NCBI GenBank assembly: GCA_011033025.1
Contig: WFMF01000024.1
Location: 913,966 to 977,965, forward strand
Source: Beroe forskalii
Lineage: Eukaryota > Ctenophora > Nuda > Beroida > Beroidae
Length of the DNA stretch: 64,000 bases
Reading direction: 5' to 3'
Part shown: positions 54,295-64,000 of the stretch, piece by piece
Layout: every line of letters starts with the position of its first letter
How positions within the stretch are numbered: the stretch's first letter is position 1
Program-made: the position numbers and the translations under genes
The notes under the pieces: model-generated
Database searches by the model: none
Seen by the model: only the letters and a program-made list of their open reading frames with translations
What the model was told of the DNA's origin: nothing

Positions 54295-57200
54295 ATGATG
54301 TATCTGCCGTCTGAGAGCCACCACCACCACCAAGCCACCGAGCTGCGCCACACGGCGGCTACGATCAGCTACGCGGGCCAGCTGCTGTTGGGGCCCCCGG
54401 AGAGCAAGGGCGGCAGTGGGCTGGCGAGCACTGTGGTGGGCCTGCAGAGCGTGTACGACCTACAGATGGAGCAACGCTGGTGAGTTAAATCAGGGACTTA
54501 TTGACTTAGAGACAAGTGGATTAGTGAGTAGCCGAGAATAAGAGTCTTATTGAATAGCTGAGTTAGAGGCTTAGAGGATAAGAGAATTAGTAGTAACTGA
54601 GAAGATTTTCTAGTGAACTAGTCAGTTCGATTCTACTTCTTCCTTTCTTCCTTCGCAGTGACACGTTTCAATGACAAGGCATAGGTGAAACACACTTGAG
54701 GCATACCTTGAACAATAAACAAAATTTTTGATTTTGTAGGATTCCATGAGCCGTTGAAGAAAGACTTTTACTATTCTAAATTTTTATGGCCCAAAACATA
54801 ATATTGAGAATGGGTTGAAAAATAAACACTTATTCTATCCTTTTATTCCCAAACTTGTACCTGTCCTTTCAGTTTATTGAGGACAGAGGTAAGATATTTG
54901 CATAGGTAGCCTAATCTATGAGAGAATAACTCAAGCTTATTCATCCCTGCTGTGAATCATATTCTCTAACCCATATTTCTTCATTAGTTCGAACTGCACA
55001 CCCTCCCACATTCCTAAATCCCTTCCTTAGTACTGTGAAGTACTGAACTCCCCATTTTCTTAGAATTCTATTTTCTAACCCTCATTTCTTTATTTTTCGA
55101 ATTTCACACACTCCCCACTCTCAGCACGGCGTACCGACGTGCGACTCACAAGCTGTCGGAGCAGAAGCGTAGGAAGATCCTGAACAGTCGATACGATGAT
55201 CTGAGGGCTATCATACCTGCCTGTCAGGATGGGGCCCATAGCAAGATGAGTGTCTTGAAGAAAGGTGAGTGTCTTGAAGAAAGGTAAGTGGGAACACTGG
55301 TAACTATGGTAACTTGTGTGGTAACACTGGTAACTATAGTAACTTGAGTGGTAACCATAGTGAGGGCTATCATACCAGCCTGCCAGGATGGGGCGCATAG
55401 CAAGATGAGTGTCTTGAAGAAAGGTGAGTGGGAACACTGGTAACTATAGTAACTTGAGTGGTAACCATAGTGAGGGCTATCATACCAGCCTGTCAAGATG
55501 GGGCGCATAGCAAGATGAGTGTCTTGAAGAAAGGTGAGTGGTAACACTGGTAACTATAGTAACTTGAGTGGTAACACTGGTAACTATAGTAACTTGAGTG
55601 GTAACCATAGTGAGGGCTATCATACCAGCCTGCCAGGATGGGGCGCATAGCAAGATGAGTGTCTTGAAGAAAGGTGAGTGGGAACACTGGTAACTATAGT
55701 AACTTGAGTGGTAACACTGGTAACTATAGTAACTTGAGTGGTAACCATAGTGAGGGCTATCATACCAGCCTGCCAGGATGGGGCACATAGCAAGATGAGT
55801 GTCTTGAAGAAAGGTGAGTGGTAACACTGGTAACTATAGTAACTTGAGTGGGAACACTGGTAACTATAGTAACTTGAGTGGTAACCATAGTGAGGGCTAT
55901 CATACCAGCCTGCCAGGATGGGGCCCATAGCAGCAAGATGAGTGTCTTTGAAGAAAGGTGAGTGGAACGCTGGTAATTTTTACAATGAGATAAACGAGGT
56001 AATTGAGAGTGATCTTCAGACTCATGGAGATTAAGGTTGGCAAACAACTTATTTTCTTTGTGGTCATACGTAGAAATATCGATTCTATTCATTTTTGCAA
56101 CAATTGCATAGTTGAATTTTTGATGAAATATAATGATATTTCAGTATGTTCAAAAGTGTCCATTCATCCATTCCATGTATGCCCACCTCATTTAATCCAT
56201 GTACATCACCGAGTCAATAAGAGCTATCATTGTCAATAATTCATTGTGAACTGTGTGCTACGGTTGATCATTAAAGTGATGGTATGCGGAGTCGTATTCT
56301 AATAACAGCAAGTTGTGAGTGATGTCATTATCATAGCTCACAGTGGTGTGTTAGTGATGCAAAACGGCGCATTATAGTGATGATTGTATGTTAGAAGGTT
56401 GATTTGATTGCTTTTCCACGACGACGCATTGTTATAAGGGAGAGAGTGTGTGTGTCATTATACCTCGCACGGTAAACTACAGTCATACACAAAGGGTTTT
56501 GCCTTAAGTCATGATTTGATTGCTTTTCCACGACGACGCATTTTTGCAACATAGATATTACACAACTCAAATTAGAATAAGTGCACATGACTTGCACATT
56601 GAAACAGGGAGGTATTCAGACACAGCACGTGATCAGAGAACCTGTCACTGGTGTAATACGAGCATGGGATTGAATACAGTTGAATGTGAGAAACACTTTC
56701 TATTTGAATGTGACATGTACGCCAGCCTGCGAGATAAACTTATTAGAAGATTGAAGAGCACCTCATCGGATAATAACACATCACAGCCTGTCAATATAAA
56801 CAATACAACTCTCAGCAGGCAGAATCTTATGCACCTTCTTTCACCATACACACAAAAACCTAAATGAGGCAGACACCAATCAATTTAACTTACATCACAA
56901 AAAACGTATTATGCAAGACACCTCATGACACCGACATAGAAGCTACAAAGCAGCACCAATCCTACATAATAAACTGCATTTGTTCATTTATTTGCAATGC
57001 GTTTAAAACTCGCGTCAAATATAATAAGTCGATCAGGGAAAACAAAATTATCCCAAGGGTGATTTCAATTGACTTATGAAGCTCGTCTTGAAATGGGGTT
57101 TAACGCGCACACAATAAACGACATCATGCAAGTGGCAATAACTCTTAACAACCGATTATCCGTTTTGGCAGTGAAATGAAAGTCACGTGTACATAGAGTT

Positions 57201-57858
57201 TACAAGAATGTGCCTCGCGTAATGATACACACTTAATTAAACCTTTTATCGATGTAACATCGAAACTAATGTAATGTATTGCGTGTAATGAGCTCGAGGA
57301 AGTATCTGAGAATGTCTTTTAATATGCTAATATGATAAATTGCCATGTTACAAAAAGCACTTATCTGAATTTAAATGAAACTTGACATGAGAAGTAACTA
57401 TGAGAAATGATTTAAATTGATGCTGAAGAATATGATTTCGATCTCATTATGTGGAAACAAGGAAACTTGAAATGATTTTAAACGAATTGAGACGTTGGAA
57501 ACAATGAAATGATTGAGAAATGATTTAACTTGATTTAAATGGATGCTGAAGACTATGATTTCGATCTTATTATGTGGAAACAAGGGAAACTTGAAATGAC
57601 CGTAAACGAATGAGACGTTGAAACAATCCGGTATTTTGTCTAAGTGAACTTTTGAAAAGACTTCAAAAGAGTATGAATGAATATAATTATCGTGTGAAAT
57701 AGCAAATAAAGTATTGTTTGATTTGAAATATTGATATTTATACAATATGATTCTGTAATATGACGGTTAGCGTCAGCTAGCCTATATTTGAATTTTAAAC
57801 CTGTGTAAACCTGTGTAAACCTGTGTAAACCACACACTCACACACACACACACACACA

Positions 57859-57893
<35 letters not shown>

Positions 57894-60603
57894 ACACTGA
57901 CGATCAAACACAGACACACACACCCGTACACTGAAGCTCAAGCCTCAAACTCATCGATACGGTAAACTACCCACGTACACCCTTACACACACTCACACAC
58001 CCATACACGCTCAAACACATAGATACAATCGGAGGGAAGTTGCCTTTAGGGCAAAGGCCCAAGGGACGAAATTAATTAATCTAGGGATGCATGGGGTCCG
58101 CATGGACACATGGAATCTAGAGATGCATGGAACCTAGGGATGCATGGAATCTAGGGGGCAGATGATGTGAAGGAACGCACGATTACTCCATTTCTTTTTT
58201 ATTTTGAAGATTTTACTTCTATTCCAACAGCTGTAACAGCCAATGACAGTCATCGAAGAGTCCAGTGTAATCCATACTTCAGTCGCCCGAGACTTCGCTG
58301 CAATTGGCAGCTCCTCATTTAAGGGGGGTTCAACCCAAATTTTTTGGAAAACACGTTTCTGAGATAATGGTTGACCCAAAAGGTACACCACGTGGGCCAA
58401 CTTTTTGCCGGGTTTGGTACCCCAGACCCACTGACGCCGCCGTATGCCATGCCCAAATATGGGCCTAAAATGGGCACATTTTTTTCAAAAGCGACTTGGA
58501 CGAGATCTGAGGTGTGCAATCGATAGATAATGGTCCCCTGAGTTACCATAAAAAATTTGAAGTCGATATCTCAAAAAAAATGGCCGAGTTATTTGAAAAC
58601 GTATGCCCATATAGGGCATACGCGCGTCGCGCAAGCTTATTTTGGCCCATAACTTGGCCAAATATCAATATTTTTGAATGAAACCAACTTTATTCGATAG
58701 ATAGCATTGGTTTATGTATTCTCTGCAAGTATGGGGTTGATTGCGCTACTAAATGGCCATTTGAGGTCCAAAACCTCTGAAAAACCACAAAATCGCCATT
58801 TTCTCGGTTTGCGGTTTGCGAAAATCGACTTTACATTTTTCGCTACTCCTCCGCCATTTTTTAATATTTTTGCACGAAATTTTCAGAATCGCTTTAAAAC
58901 TTAATTTCGCACTTATGTTATTGATCGAAATTTTGAGTTAGGCCCCCAAAAAATTTTTTTGGTCCTCGGACCAAAAATCCCCGGGGATTTTTGGTCCAAT
59001 TTTTGGTCGATTTTCGCAAAACCGCAAGCCGAGAAAATGGCGATTTTGTGGTTTTTTAGAGGTTTTTTGGACCTCAAATGGCCATTTTAGTAGCAATCAA
59101 CCCCATACTTGCAGAGAATACATAAACCAATGCTATCTATCGAATAAAGTTGGTTTCATTCAAAAATATTGATATTTTGGCCAAGTTATGGGCCAAAATA
59201 AACTTAGTACGCGCGTATGCCCATATATGGGCATACGTTTTTTCGGCCATAACTCGGCCATTTTTGAGATATCGACTTCAAATTTTTTATGGTAACTCAG
59301 GGGACCATTATCATCGATTGCACACCTCAGATCTCGTCCAAGTCGCTTTTGAAAAAATATGCCCATTTTAGGCCCATATTTGGGCATGGCGCCATGGCGG
59401 CGCCAGTGGGTCTGGGGGTACAAACCCGGCCAAAAAAGTTGGCCCACGTGATGTACCTTTTGGGTCAACCATTGTCTCAGAAACGTTTTCCAAAAAATTT
59501 GTTGAACCCCCCCCCCCCTTAACCCTCCCGCACAGTTTCCTATACGCTCGGCTGAGTGAACCGTGTGGCTGCTTGGGAGAGAATTCTCACCCTTAGCACG
59601 ATAGGCACGGTCGGGAATCGAACCACCAACCTCTCGATTGAAAGTAAGATGCCTCAACCACTGCGCTACCTGGCCCGTGGCCGACAGGTATTATCTTGTA
59701 CTGCATGATCAACAACAACAACAAGATAAGGGCTTGAGTGTTAATTTATTCTTGCATTGTTTGGAACTCAAAGGGCGTGCAGTGGGAAGACTCTTCATTG
59801 GAGACAACAGGGTTTCTCTGAAAGAGTGTCACCATGGAGTCTGAATAGAAACCATGGACAATGAAGGGTAACCATGACATCCTATTGTCCGATTAATCAA
59901 TTGCAACACATGTTCAATGCTCATTGGCCACGTCTCACCATTGTTCTAGTTACAGCCACTGGGTAAAGCCGGAAACTACAACAGCCCAAGACTGCTCTTA
60001 ATTACAGTGATGCTTTTGTGAGGCTCACTACGTCACTCGCACACAATGCTGTGGTTTCCTGGATTTGACATTTACATTCAGTCTGCTTTCTAAACACCAT
60101 TACGTAATATCCCATGACAAAGGCTCTAAATTGGTGGTTTTTAGACAAAATGAATTCTGACATCATTGAAAGATAACCCAAAAGCAAGAAACAACTCATA
60201 ACATTTCACTCCCTCAGCAATGAACTACATAGAGCAACTGACGAAGGAGTTGATGGTACAAGAACATGTCTTGAGAGAGCTGCAGGGCGAACAGGAGAGG
60301 AACAGACTTCTGCAACAGGAACACCTACTCTGGTCTAACAAACTACAGACTCTAAGGTGAGCATTTACTCTAACAAGCTACAGACTCTAAGGTGAGCATT
60401 TACTCTGGTTCAACAAACTACAGACTGGAGAGAAGGAGAGAAGTTGAGAATAGAAGGGGGTGAAGAGAGAGGATTTAAGGATATCGAAGAAAAGAAGGAG
60501 GCAAGGAGTAAGTTAACAATTTGCACTCCTCTTCTAATAAGAGTAGCTTACACTTCTGATGATTATTTCTCTTTTCAGGAAACACTACGGCATAGGAGAT
60601 TAG
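54295..60603 (+). CDS. bHLH-leucine zipper factor, Mlx/Mondo-like, four exons
   Basis: Exons 54295-54479, 55125-55264, 60218-60356 and 60579-60603 join with matching phases and GT-AG junctions to give 162 residues. Residues 1-61 are low-complexity (HHHH near 9-12). Residues 65-118 form a bHLH domain: RRATHKLSEQKRRKI holds H70, E74 and R78, the residues that read CACGTG. Loop ~93-101, helix 2 from KMSVLKKA, then a leucine zipper to about 155 and a KHYGIGD end. YDDL with I-I-P-x-C-Q and EQKRR resembles Mlx best; Mondo, Max and USF are less similar. Known Mlx partners Mondo proteins in sugar-responsive transcription; that role is inferred. It is shorter than typical Mlx. The start was chosen because an in-frame TGA at 54271 precedes it, directly after a TTTCAG acceptor-like site, implying a 5' UTR exon. 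Confidence 0.7.
54480..55124 (+). other. Intron 1 of bHLHZip gene
   Basis: Starts GTGAGT after CGCTG and ends CTCTCAG before CACGGCG. AT-rich, no other feature seen. Confidence 0.6.
55205..55975 (+). repeat. Array of exon-2 3' ends with splice donors
   Basis: The last ~60 bp of exon 2 (AGGGCTATCATACC..., GATGGGG, AAGATGAGTGTCTTGAAGAA) plus the GTGAGT donor and the start of the intron (GGTAACACTGGTAACTATAG, TAACTTGAGTGGTAACCATA) recur five more times at 118-143-bp spacing. Each copy keeps a consensus donor but none carries the basic region or an acceptor. They are intronic decoys or pseudo-exon ends. Confidence 0.85.
56490..57833 (+). mobile_element. 5'-truncated non-LTR retrotransposon
   Basis: It begins inside a reading frame (56520-56864) for a C-terminal region typical of many LINE reverse transcriptases in aquatic invertebrates: RISAHDLHIETGRYSD, then a zinc-knuckle-like CHWC...VECEKHFLFECDMY...LRDKL. 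An AT-rich 3' untranslated region follows and ends in three copies of CCTGTGTAAA, a short tandem tail as used by CR1/L2-like elements. The paralogous segment at 62080 lacks it. The flank at 56401-56433 shares ~25 bp with the start of this fragment, so the 5' junction is complex. Confidence 0.65.
57833..57890 (+). repeat. (CA)n microsatellite
   Basis: CACACA runs with occasional CACT interruptions. The counterpart in the downstream copy is at 62090-62120. Confidence 0.9.
58078..59698 (-). mobile_element. tRNA-derived SINE, split by the TTAA element
   Basis: The complement has a tRNA-like head at about 59570-59698: TAGCGCAGTGGTTGAGGCAT (A box) and GGTTCGATTCCCG (B box). The SINE body is at 58078-58322, ending in TAGATTCCATGCATCCC-type tandem tail repeats. 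The palindromic element interrupts the two parts. The uninterrupted copy at 62283-62710 confirms the order. Confidence 0.75.
58323..59518. mobile_element. 1.2-kb palindromic element with TTAA duplication
   Basis: The two halves are near-perfect reverse complements from the ends (GGGGGGTTCAAC... and ...GTTGAACCCCC) to a centre at about 58930-58990 (GGTCCTCGGACC, CCCCGGGG). TTAA lies at both borders (58319-58322, 59519-59522). The paralogous SINE at about 62540 has the empty site CAATTAACCCTCCC. TTAA-specific insertion is the mark of piggyBac-type elements. There is no transposase; the short frames inside are mirror-image artefacts. Confidence 0.8.
60357..60410 (+). repeat. Extra exon-3 3' end with donor
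   Basis: CTACAGACTCTAAGGTGAGC, the end of exon 3 and its donor, is repeated once directly after the true donor. In the downstream copy it is repeated four more times. Confidence 0.7.
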
Positions 60604-60609
60604 TACAAA

Positions 60610-61020
60610 ACGAACGAGCGAAGCCTTTAGCTATCATAATCCAAGTTGCAGCCGGGTTCAGTGGATTCACTTCACTAATTATCTGCTGTCTACAGAGACT
60701 TTGTATTGTCTAGCCACAGTGGTCGTGGATCAGGTGGATTATAGTGACAGATGCCACGGCAACAGTGATAAATGAACTCAAGTGCAGTGATGAAATATTC
60801 AGAAAATATCAGAAAATCTTGATCGGAGATTGATGTGATCGTGCTATCTATTGAGAGAAAGAAAGGAGTGAAGCATAACAAAATGAAGTTATGAAGTGAA
60901 TAAAGCATGAACAATGAACATATTGGTTTTGAAGGAAATAAATATACTAAAACACTTAGTGACTTGATAAACAGTTGAAACTTGAAAGATTTAGGTCATC
61001 TAACTGACGTCATTGTTGAA
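60610..61020. other. 3' flank of bHLHZip gene
   Basis: Follows the stop codon at 60601-60603. The same sequence follows the second terminal exon at 63720. No separate gene seen. Confidence 0.5.
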
Positions 61021-61024
61021 TATT

Positions 61025-61545
61025 CCATACCAGCCTGCCAGGATGGGGCACATAGCGAGATGAGTGTTTTGAAGAAAGGTGAGTGGTAACACTGGTAACT
61101 ATAGTAACTTGAGTGGTAACCATAGTGAGGGCTATCATACCTGCCTGTCAAGATGGGGCACATAGCAAGATGAGTGTCTTGAAGAAAGGTGAGTAGGAAT
61201 ACTGGTAACTATGGTAACTTGAGTGGTAACCAATAACCATAGTGAGGGCTATCATACCTGCCTGTCAGCATGGGGCACATAGCAAGATGAGTGTCTTGAA
61301 GAAAGGTGAGTGGGAACACTGGTAACTATAGTAACTTGGGTGGTAACTATAGTGAGGGCTATCATACCTGCCTGTCAGCATGGGGCGCATAGCAAGATGA
61401 GTGTCTTGAAGAAAGGTGAGTGGGAACACTGGTAACTATAGTAACTTGAGTGGTAACCATAGTGAGGGCTATCATACCAGCCTGTCAGGATGGGGCATAT
61501 AGCAAGATGAGTGTCTTGAAGAAAGGTGAGTGGGAACGCTGGTAA
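61025..61545 (+). repeat. Second array of exon-2 3' ends with donors
   Basis: Five copies of the same exon-2-end plus GTGAGT unit as at 55205-55975. The first starts abruptly at ATACCAGCCTGCCAGGATGG without the basic region. The copies vary more here (GTGTTTTGAAGAAAG in the first). Confidence 0.85.
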
Positions 61546-62086
61546 TTTTACACGAGATAAACGAGGTAATTGAGAGTGATCTTCAGACTCCATGGAGATT
61601 AAGGTTGGCAAACAACTTATTTTCTTTGTGGTCATACGTAGAAATATCGATTCTATTCATTTTTGCAACAATTGCATAGTTGAATTTTTGGATGAAATAT
61701 AATGATATTTCAGTATGTTCAAAAGTGTCCATTCATGTCCAAGTGTCCATGTATGCCCAACATACATGATAGGGTTTTTCGACCTCATTTAATAAGAGCT
61801 ATCACATCACCAAGTCAATAATTCATTGTGAACTGTACGCTACGGGTGATCATTAAAGTGATGGTATGTTAGGCGGAGTCGTATTCAAATAACAGCAAGT
61901 TGAGAGTGATGTCATTATCATAGCTCACAGTGGTGTGTTAGTGATGCAACACAGCGTATATTAGTGATGATTGTATGTTAGAAGGTTGATTTGATTGCTT
62001 TTCCACGACGAAGCATTGTTATAAGGGAGAGAGAGTGTGTGTCATTATACCTCGCACGGTAAACTACTCACACACACCCTTACAGT

Positions 62087-62089
<3 letters not shown>

Positions 62090-62120
<31 letters not shown>
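62090..62120 (+). repeat. (CA)n microsatellite, downstream copy
   Basis: Uninterrupted CACACA run matching the tract at 57833. Confidence 0.85.
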
Positions 62121-62125
<5 letters not shown>

Positions 62126-62282
62126 CCTTACACTGACGATCATAGATACGGTAAACTACATAGATACGGTAAACTACCCACGTACACCCTTACACACACT
62201 CACACACCCATACACGCTCAAACACATAGATACAATCGGAGGGAAGTTGCCTTTAGGGCCAAGGCCCAAGGGACGAAATTAA

Positions 62283-62710
62283 TCAATCTAGGGATGCATG
62301 GGGTCCGCATGGACACATGGAATCTAGAGATGCATGGAACCTAGGGATGCATGGAATCTAGGGATGCATGGAATCTAGGGGGCAGATGATGTGAAGGAAC
62401 GCACGATTACTCCATTTCTTTTTTATTTTGAAGATTTTACTTCTATTCCAACAGCTGTAACAGCCAATGACAGTCATCGAAGAGTCCAGTGTAATCCAAA
62501 CTTCAGACGCCCGAGACTTCGCTGCAATTGGCAGCTCCTCAATTAACCCTCCCGCACAGTTTCCTATACGCTCGGCTGAGTGAACCGTGTGGCTGCTTGG
62601 GAGAGAATTCTCACCCTTAGCACGATAGGCACGGCCGGGAATCGAACCACCAACCTCTCGATTGAAAGTAAGATGCCTCAACCACTGCGCTACGTGGCCG
62701 ACAGGTAGTA
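62283..62710 (-). mobile_element. tRNA-derived SINE, uninterrupted copy
   Basis: The complement starts with the tRNA-like head (A box TAGCGCAGTGGTTGAGGCAT, B box GGTTCGATTCC at about 62638-62648) and continues through the body to tandem TAGATTCCATGCATCCC tail repeats at 62283-62375. It has one tail unit more than the split copy. Confidence 0.8.
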
Positions 62711-63293
62711 TCTTGCACTGCATGATCAACAACAACAAGATAAGGGCTTGAGTGTTAATTTATTCTTGCATTGTTTGGAACTCAAAGGGCGTGCAGTGGG
62801 AAGACTCTTCATTGGAGACAACAGGGTTTCTCTGAAAGAGTGTCACCATGGAGTCTGAATAGAAACCATGGACATTGGACAATGAAGAGTAACCATGACA
62901 TCCTATTGTCCGACTAATCAATTGCAACACATGTTCAATGCTCATTGGCCACGTTTCGCCATTGTTCAAGTTACACCCACTGGGTAAAGCCGGAAGCTAC
63001 AACAGCCCAACAGTGCTCTTAATTACAGTGATGCTTTTGTGAGGCTCAATACGTCACTGAAACATAATGCTGTGGTTTTCTGGGTTTGACATTTGCATTC
63101 AGTCTGCTTTCTAAACACCATTACGTAATATCTCATGACTGCTATTAATACATCATGGAACAGGATGAATTAGAGAGTCAGTTGCAGGTAGGGTAGAGTC
63201 TCTAAAATGATGGTTTTTAGACAAGATGAAAACTGAAATCATTAACAGATAACCCGAAAGCAAGCAAAAACTCATAACATTTCACTCCCTCAG

Positions 63294-63719
63294 CAATGAA
63301 CTACATAGAGCAGCTGACGAAGGAGCTAATGGTACAGGAACATGTCTTGAGAGAGCTGCAGGGCGAACAGGAGAGGAACAGACTTCTGCAACAGGAACAC
63401 CTAATCTGGTCTAACAAACTACAGACTCTTAGGTGAGCACCTACTCTAACAAACTACAGACTCTAAGGTAAGCATTTACTCTAACAAACTACAGACTCTA
63501 AGGTGAGCATTTACTCTAACAAACTACAGACTCTAAGGTAAGCATTTACTCTAACAAGCTACAGACTCTAAGGTAAGCATTCACTCTAACAAACTACAGA
63601 GGAGAAAGGTTGAGAATAGAAGGAAGGGGATTAGAGGATATTGGAGGATGCAAGCTGCACATCTTACACTTCTGATGATTGTTTCTCCCCGCAGGAAACA
63701 CTACGGCATAGGCGACTAG
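63294..63719 (+). CDS. Duplicate exons 3 and 4 of the bHLHZip gene
   Basis: Exon 3' is 63294-63432 (same 139-bp length, CTCCCTCAG acceptor, AG|GTGAGC donor) and exon 4' is 63695-63719 (KHYGIGD, TAG at 63717). The peptide (MNYIEQLTKELMVQEHVL... to QTLR) differs from the first copy at very few codons (LIW for LLW). Both could be spliced to the single bHLH exon 2, giving alternative zipper-terminal exons. Without its own exons 1 and 2 this copy cannot stand alone. Conservation of length, splice sites and frame argues it is not a dead copy, or is very young. Confidence 0.6.
63433..63600 (+). repeat. Array of exon-3 3' ends with donors
   Basis: Four further copies of ACTCTAACAAACTACAGACTCT plus AAG and a GTGAGC or GTAAGC donor, ~36-bp unit, directly after exon 3'. 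Confidence 0.85.
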
Positions 63720-64000
63720 TACAAAACGAACCAGCTATCCCTTCAGCTATCATACTCCAAGTTACAGCCGGGTTTCAGTGGATTCACTACACTTATTGTC
63801 TACTGTCTAGTTGCAAAGACTTTGTATTGTCTAGCCACAGTGGTCCTGGATCGGGTGGATTATAGTGACAGTTGCCACGGCAAGAGTGATGAATGAACTC
63901 ACGTGCAATGATAGTATGAAATATTCAGAAAATATCAGAAAATCTTGATCGGAGATTGATTTATCCTATATATTGAGAGAAAGAAAGGAGTGAAGCACAA

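Larger units (their letters stand above)
60980..64000 (+). repeat. Second copy of the bHLHZip gene's 3' half
   Basis: 61025 to the end of the window matches about 55205-60990 in order, without the LINE fragment and the palindromic TTAA element. It includes the exon-2-end array, the CA tract, the SINE, exon 3 and exon 4. It lacks exon 1 and the basic-region part of exon 2. Confidence 0.85.

Noticed and set aside
55090..56092. Several overlapping complementary-strand frames of 100-115 codons
   Set aside because: They are antisense shadows of the exon-2-end arrays and repeat with the same period.
57398..57745. 115-codon complementary-strand frame
   Set aside because: It lies in the AT-rich 3' untranslated part of the LINE fragment, antisense to it, and reflects a local internal duplication.
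59160..59657. 165-codon complementary-strand frame
   Set aside because: It runs from the SINE head into the palindromic TTAA element; the composition follows these repeats.
59560..59700. tRNA gene on the complement
   Set aside because: A and B boxes are present, but the cloverleaf is degenerate and it is attached to a repeated body with a tandem tail, also found at 62283-62710; it is a SINE head.
60556..60590. CTGATGA followed by GGAAAC, resembling the core of a hammerhead ribozyme
   Set aside because: The bases between do not pair into stem II, and the segment is the intron 3/exon 4 border of the bHLHZip gene; the duplicate at 63671 also lacks pairing.

Overview
The window is eukaryotic and almost certainly metazoan. 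It has spliced genes with GT-AG introns, a bHLH-leucine zipper transcription factor, a tRNA-derived SINE, LINE, Penelope-like and LTR/env fragments, and several classes of DNA-transposon-like inverted repeats. It is AT-rich, gene-poor and very repeat-dense. An aquatic invertebrate fits, possibly an early-branching one such as a sponge or cnidarian, but the species cannot be fixed from sequence alone. All assignments come from reading the sequence; no search was run.

Layout. 0.7-6.2 kb: a foldback-like element whose inverted arms are built of ~170-bp tandem units and which encloses an intact LINE ORF1-type protein. 8-16 kb: decayed duplicated exons (including two RanBP2-type zinc finger remnants), hairpins and tandem repeats. 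16-26.4 kb: another set of locally duplicated exons, a 700-bp minisatellite, a coding minisatellite broken by one stop codon, and a Penelope-like reverse transcriptase fragment. 27-33.5 kb: a region bounded by inverted repeats, containing a hAT-like element with a clean 8-bp target duplication and an internal 22-bp minisatellite, a palindrome with a telomere-like core, and a (ACTA)n tract. A separate TA-flanked element follows. 33.6-47.9 kb: a tandem segmental duplication carrying a family of repeated, unrecognised protein-coding exons (called here domains A and B). 47.9-52.2 kb: LTR-like sequence with two env-like glycoprotein remnants in opposite orientations.

52.2-64 kb is the most gene-like part. 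Three exons give the C-terminal end of a superfamily 1 RNA helicase (motifs V and VI visible). Next comes a complete-looking four-exon bHLHZip gene of the Mlx/Mondo type, 162 residues, with all splice phases consistent. Its 3' half (exons 3 and 4) is duplicated downstream at 63.3-63.7 kb. The 3' ends of exon 2 and exon 3, each with its own splice donor, have been amplified into tandem arrays inside the introns. The two gene halves also give a natural before/after comparison: the first copy carries a LINE insertion and a 1.2-kb palindromic TTAA element that the second copy lacks.

Recurring theme: short genomic segments carrying exons or exon ends plus splice signals have been duplicated locally again and again, and most copies have decayed.
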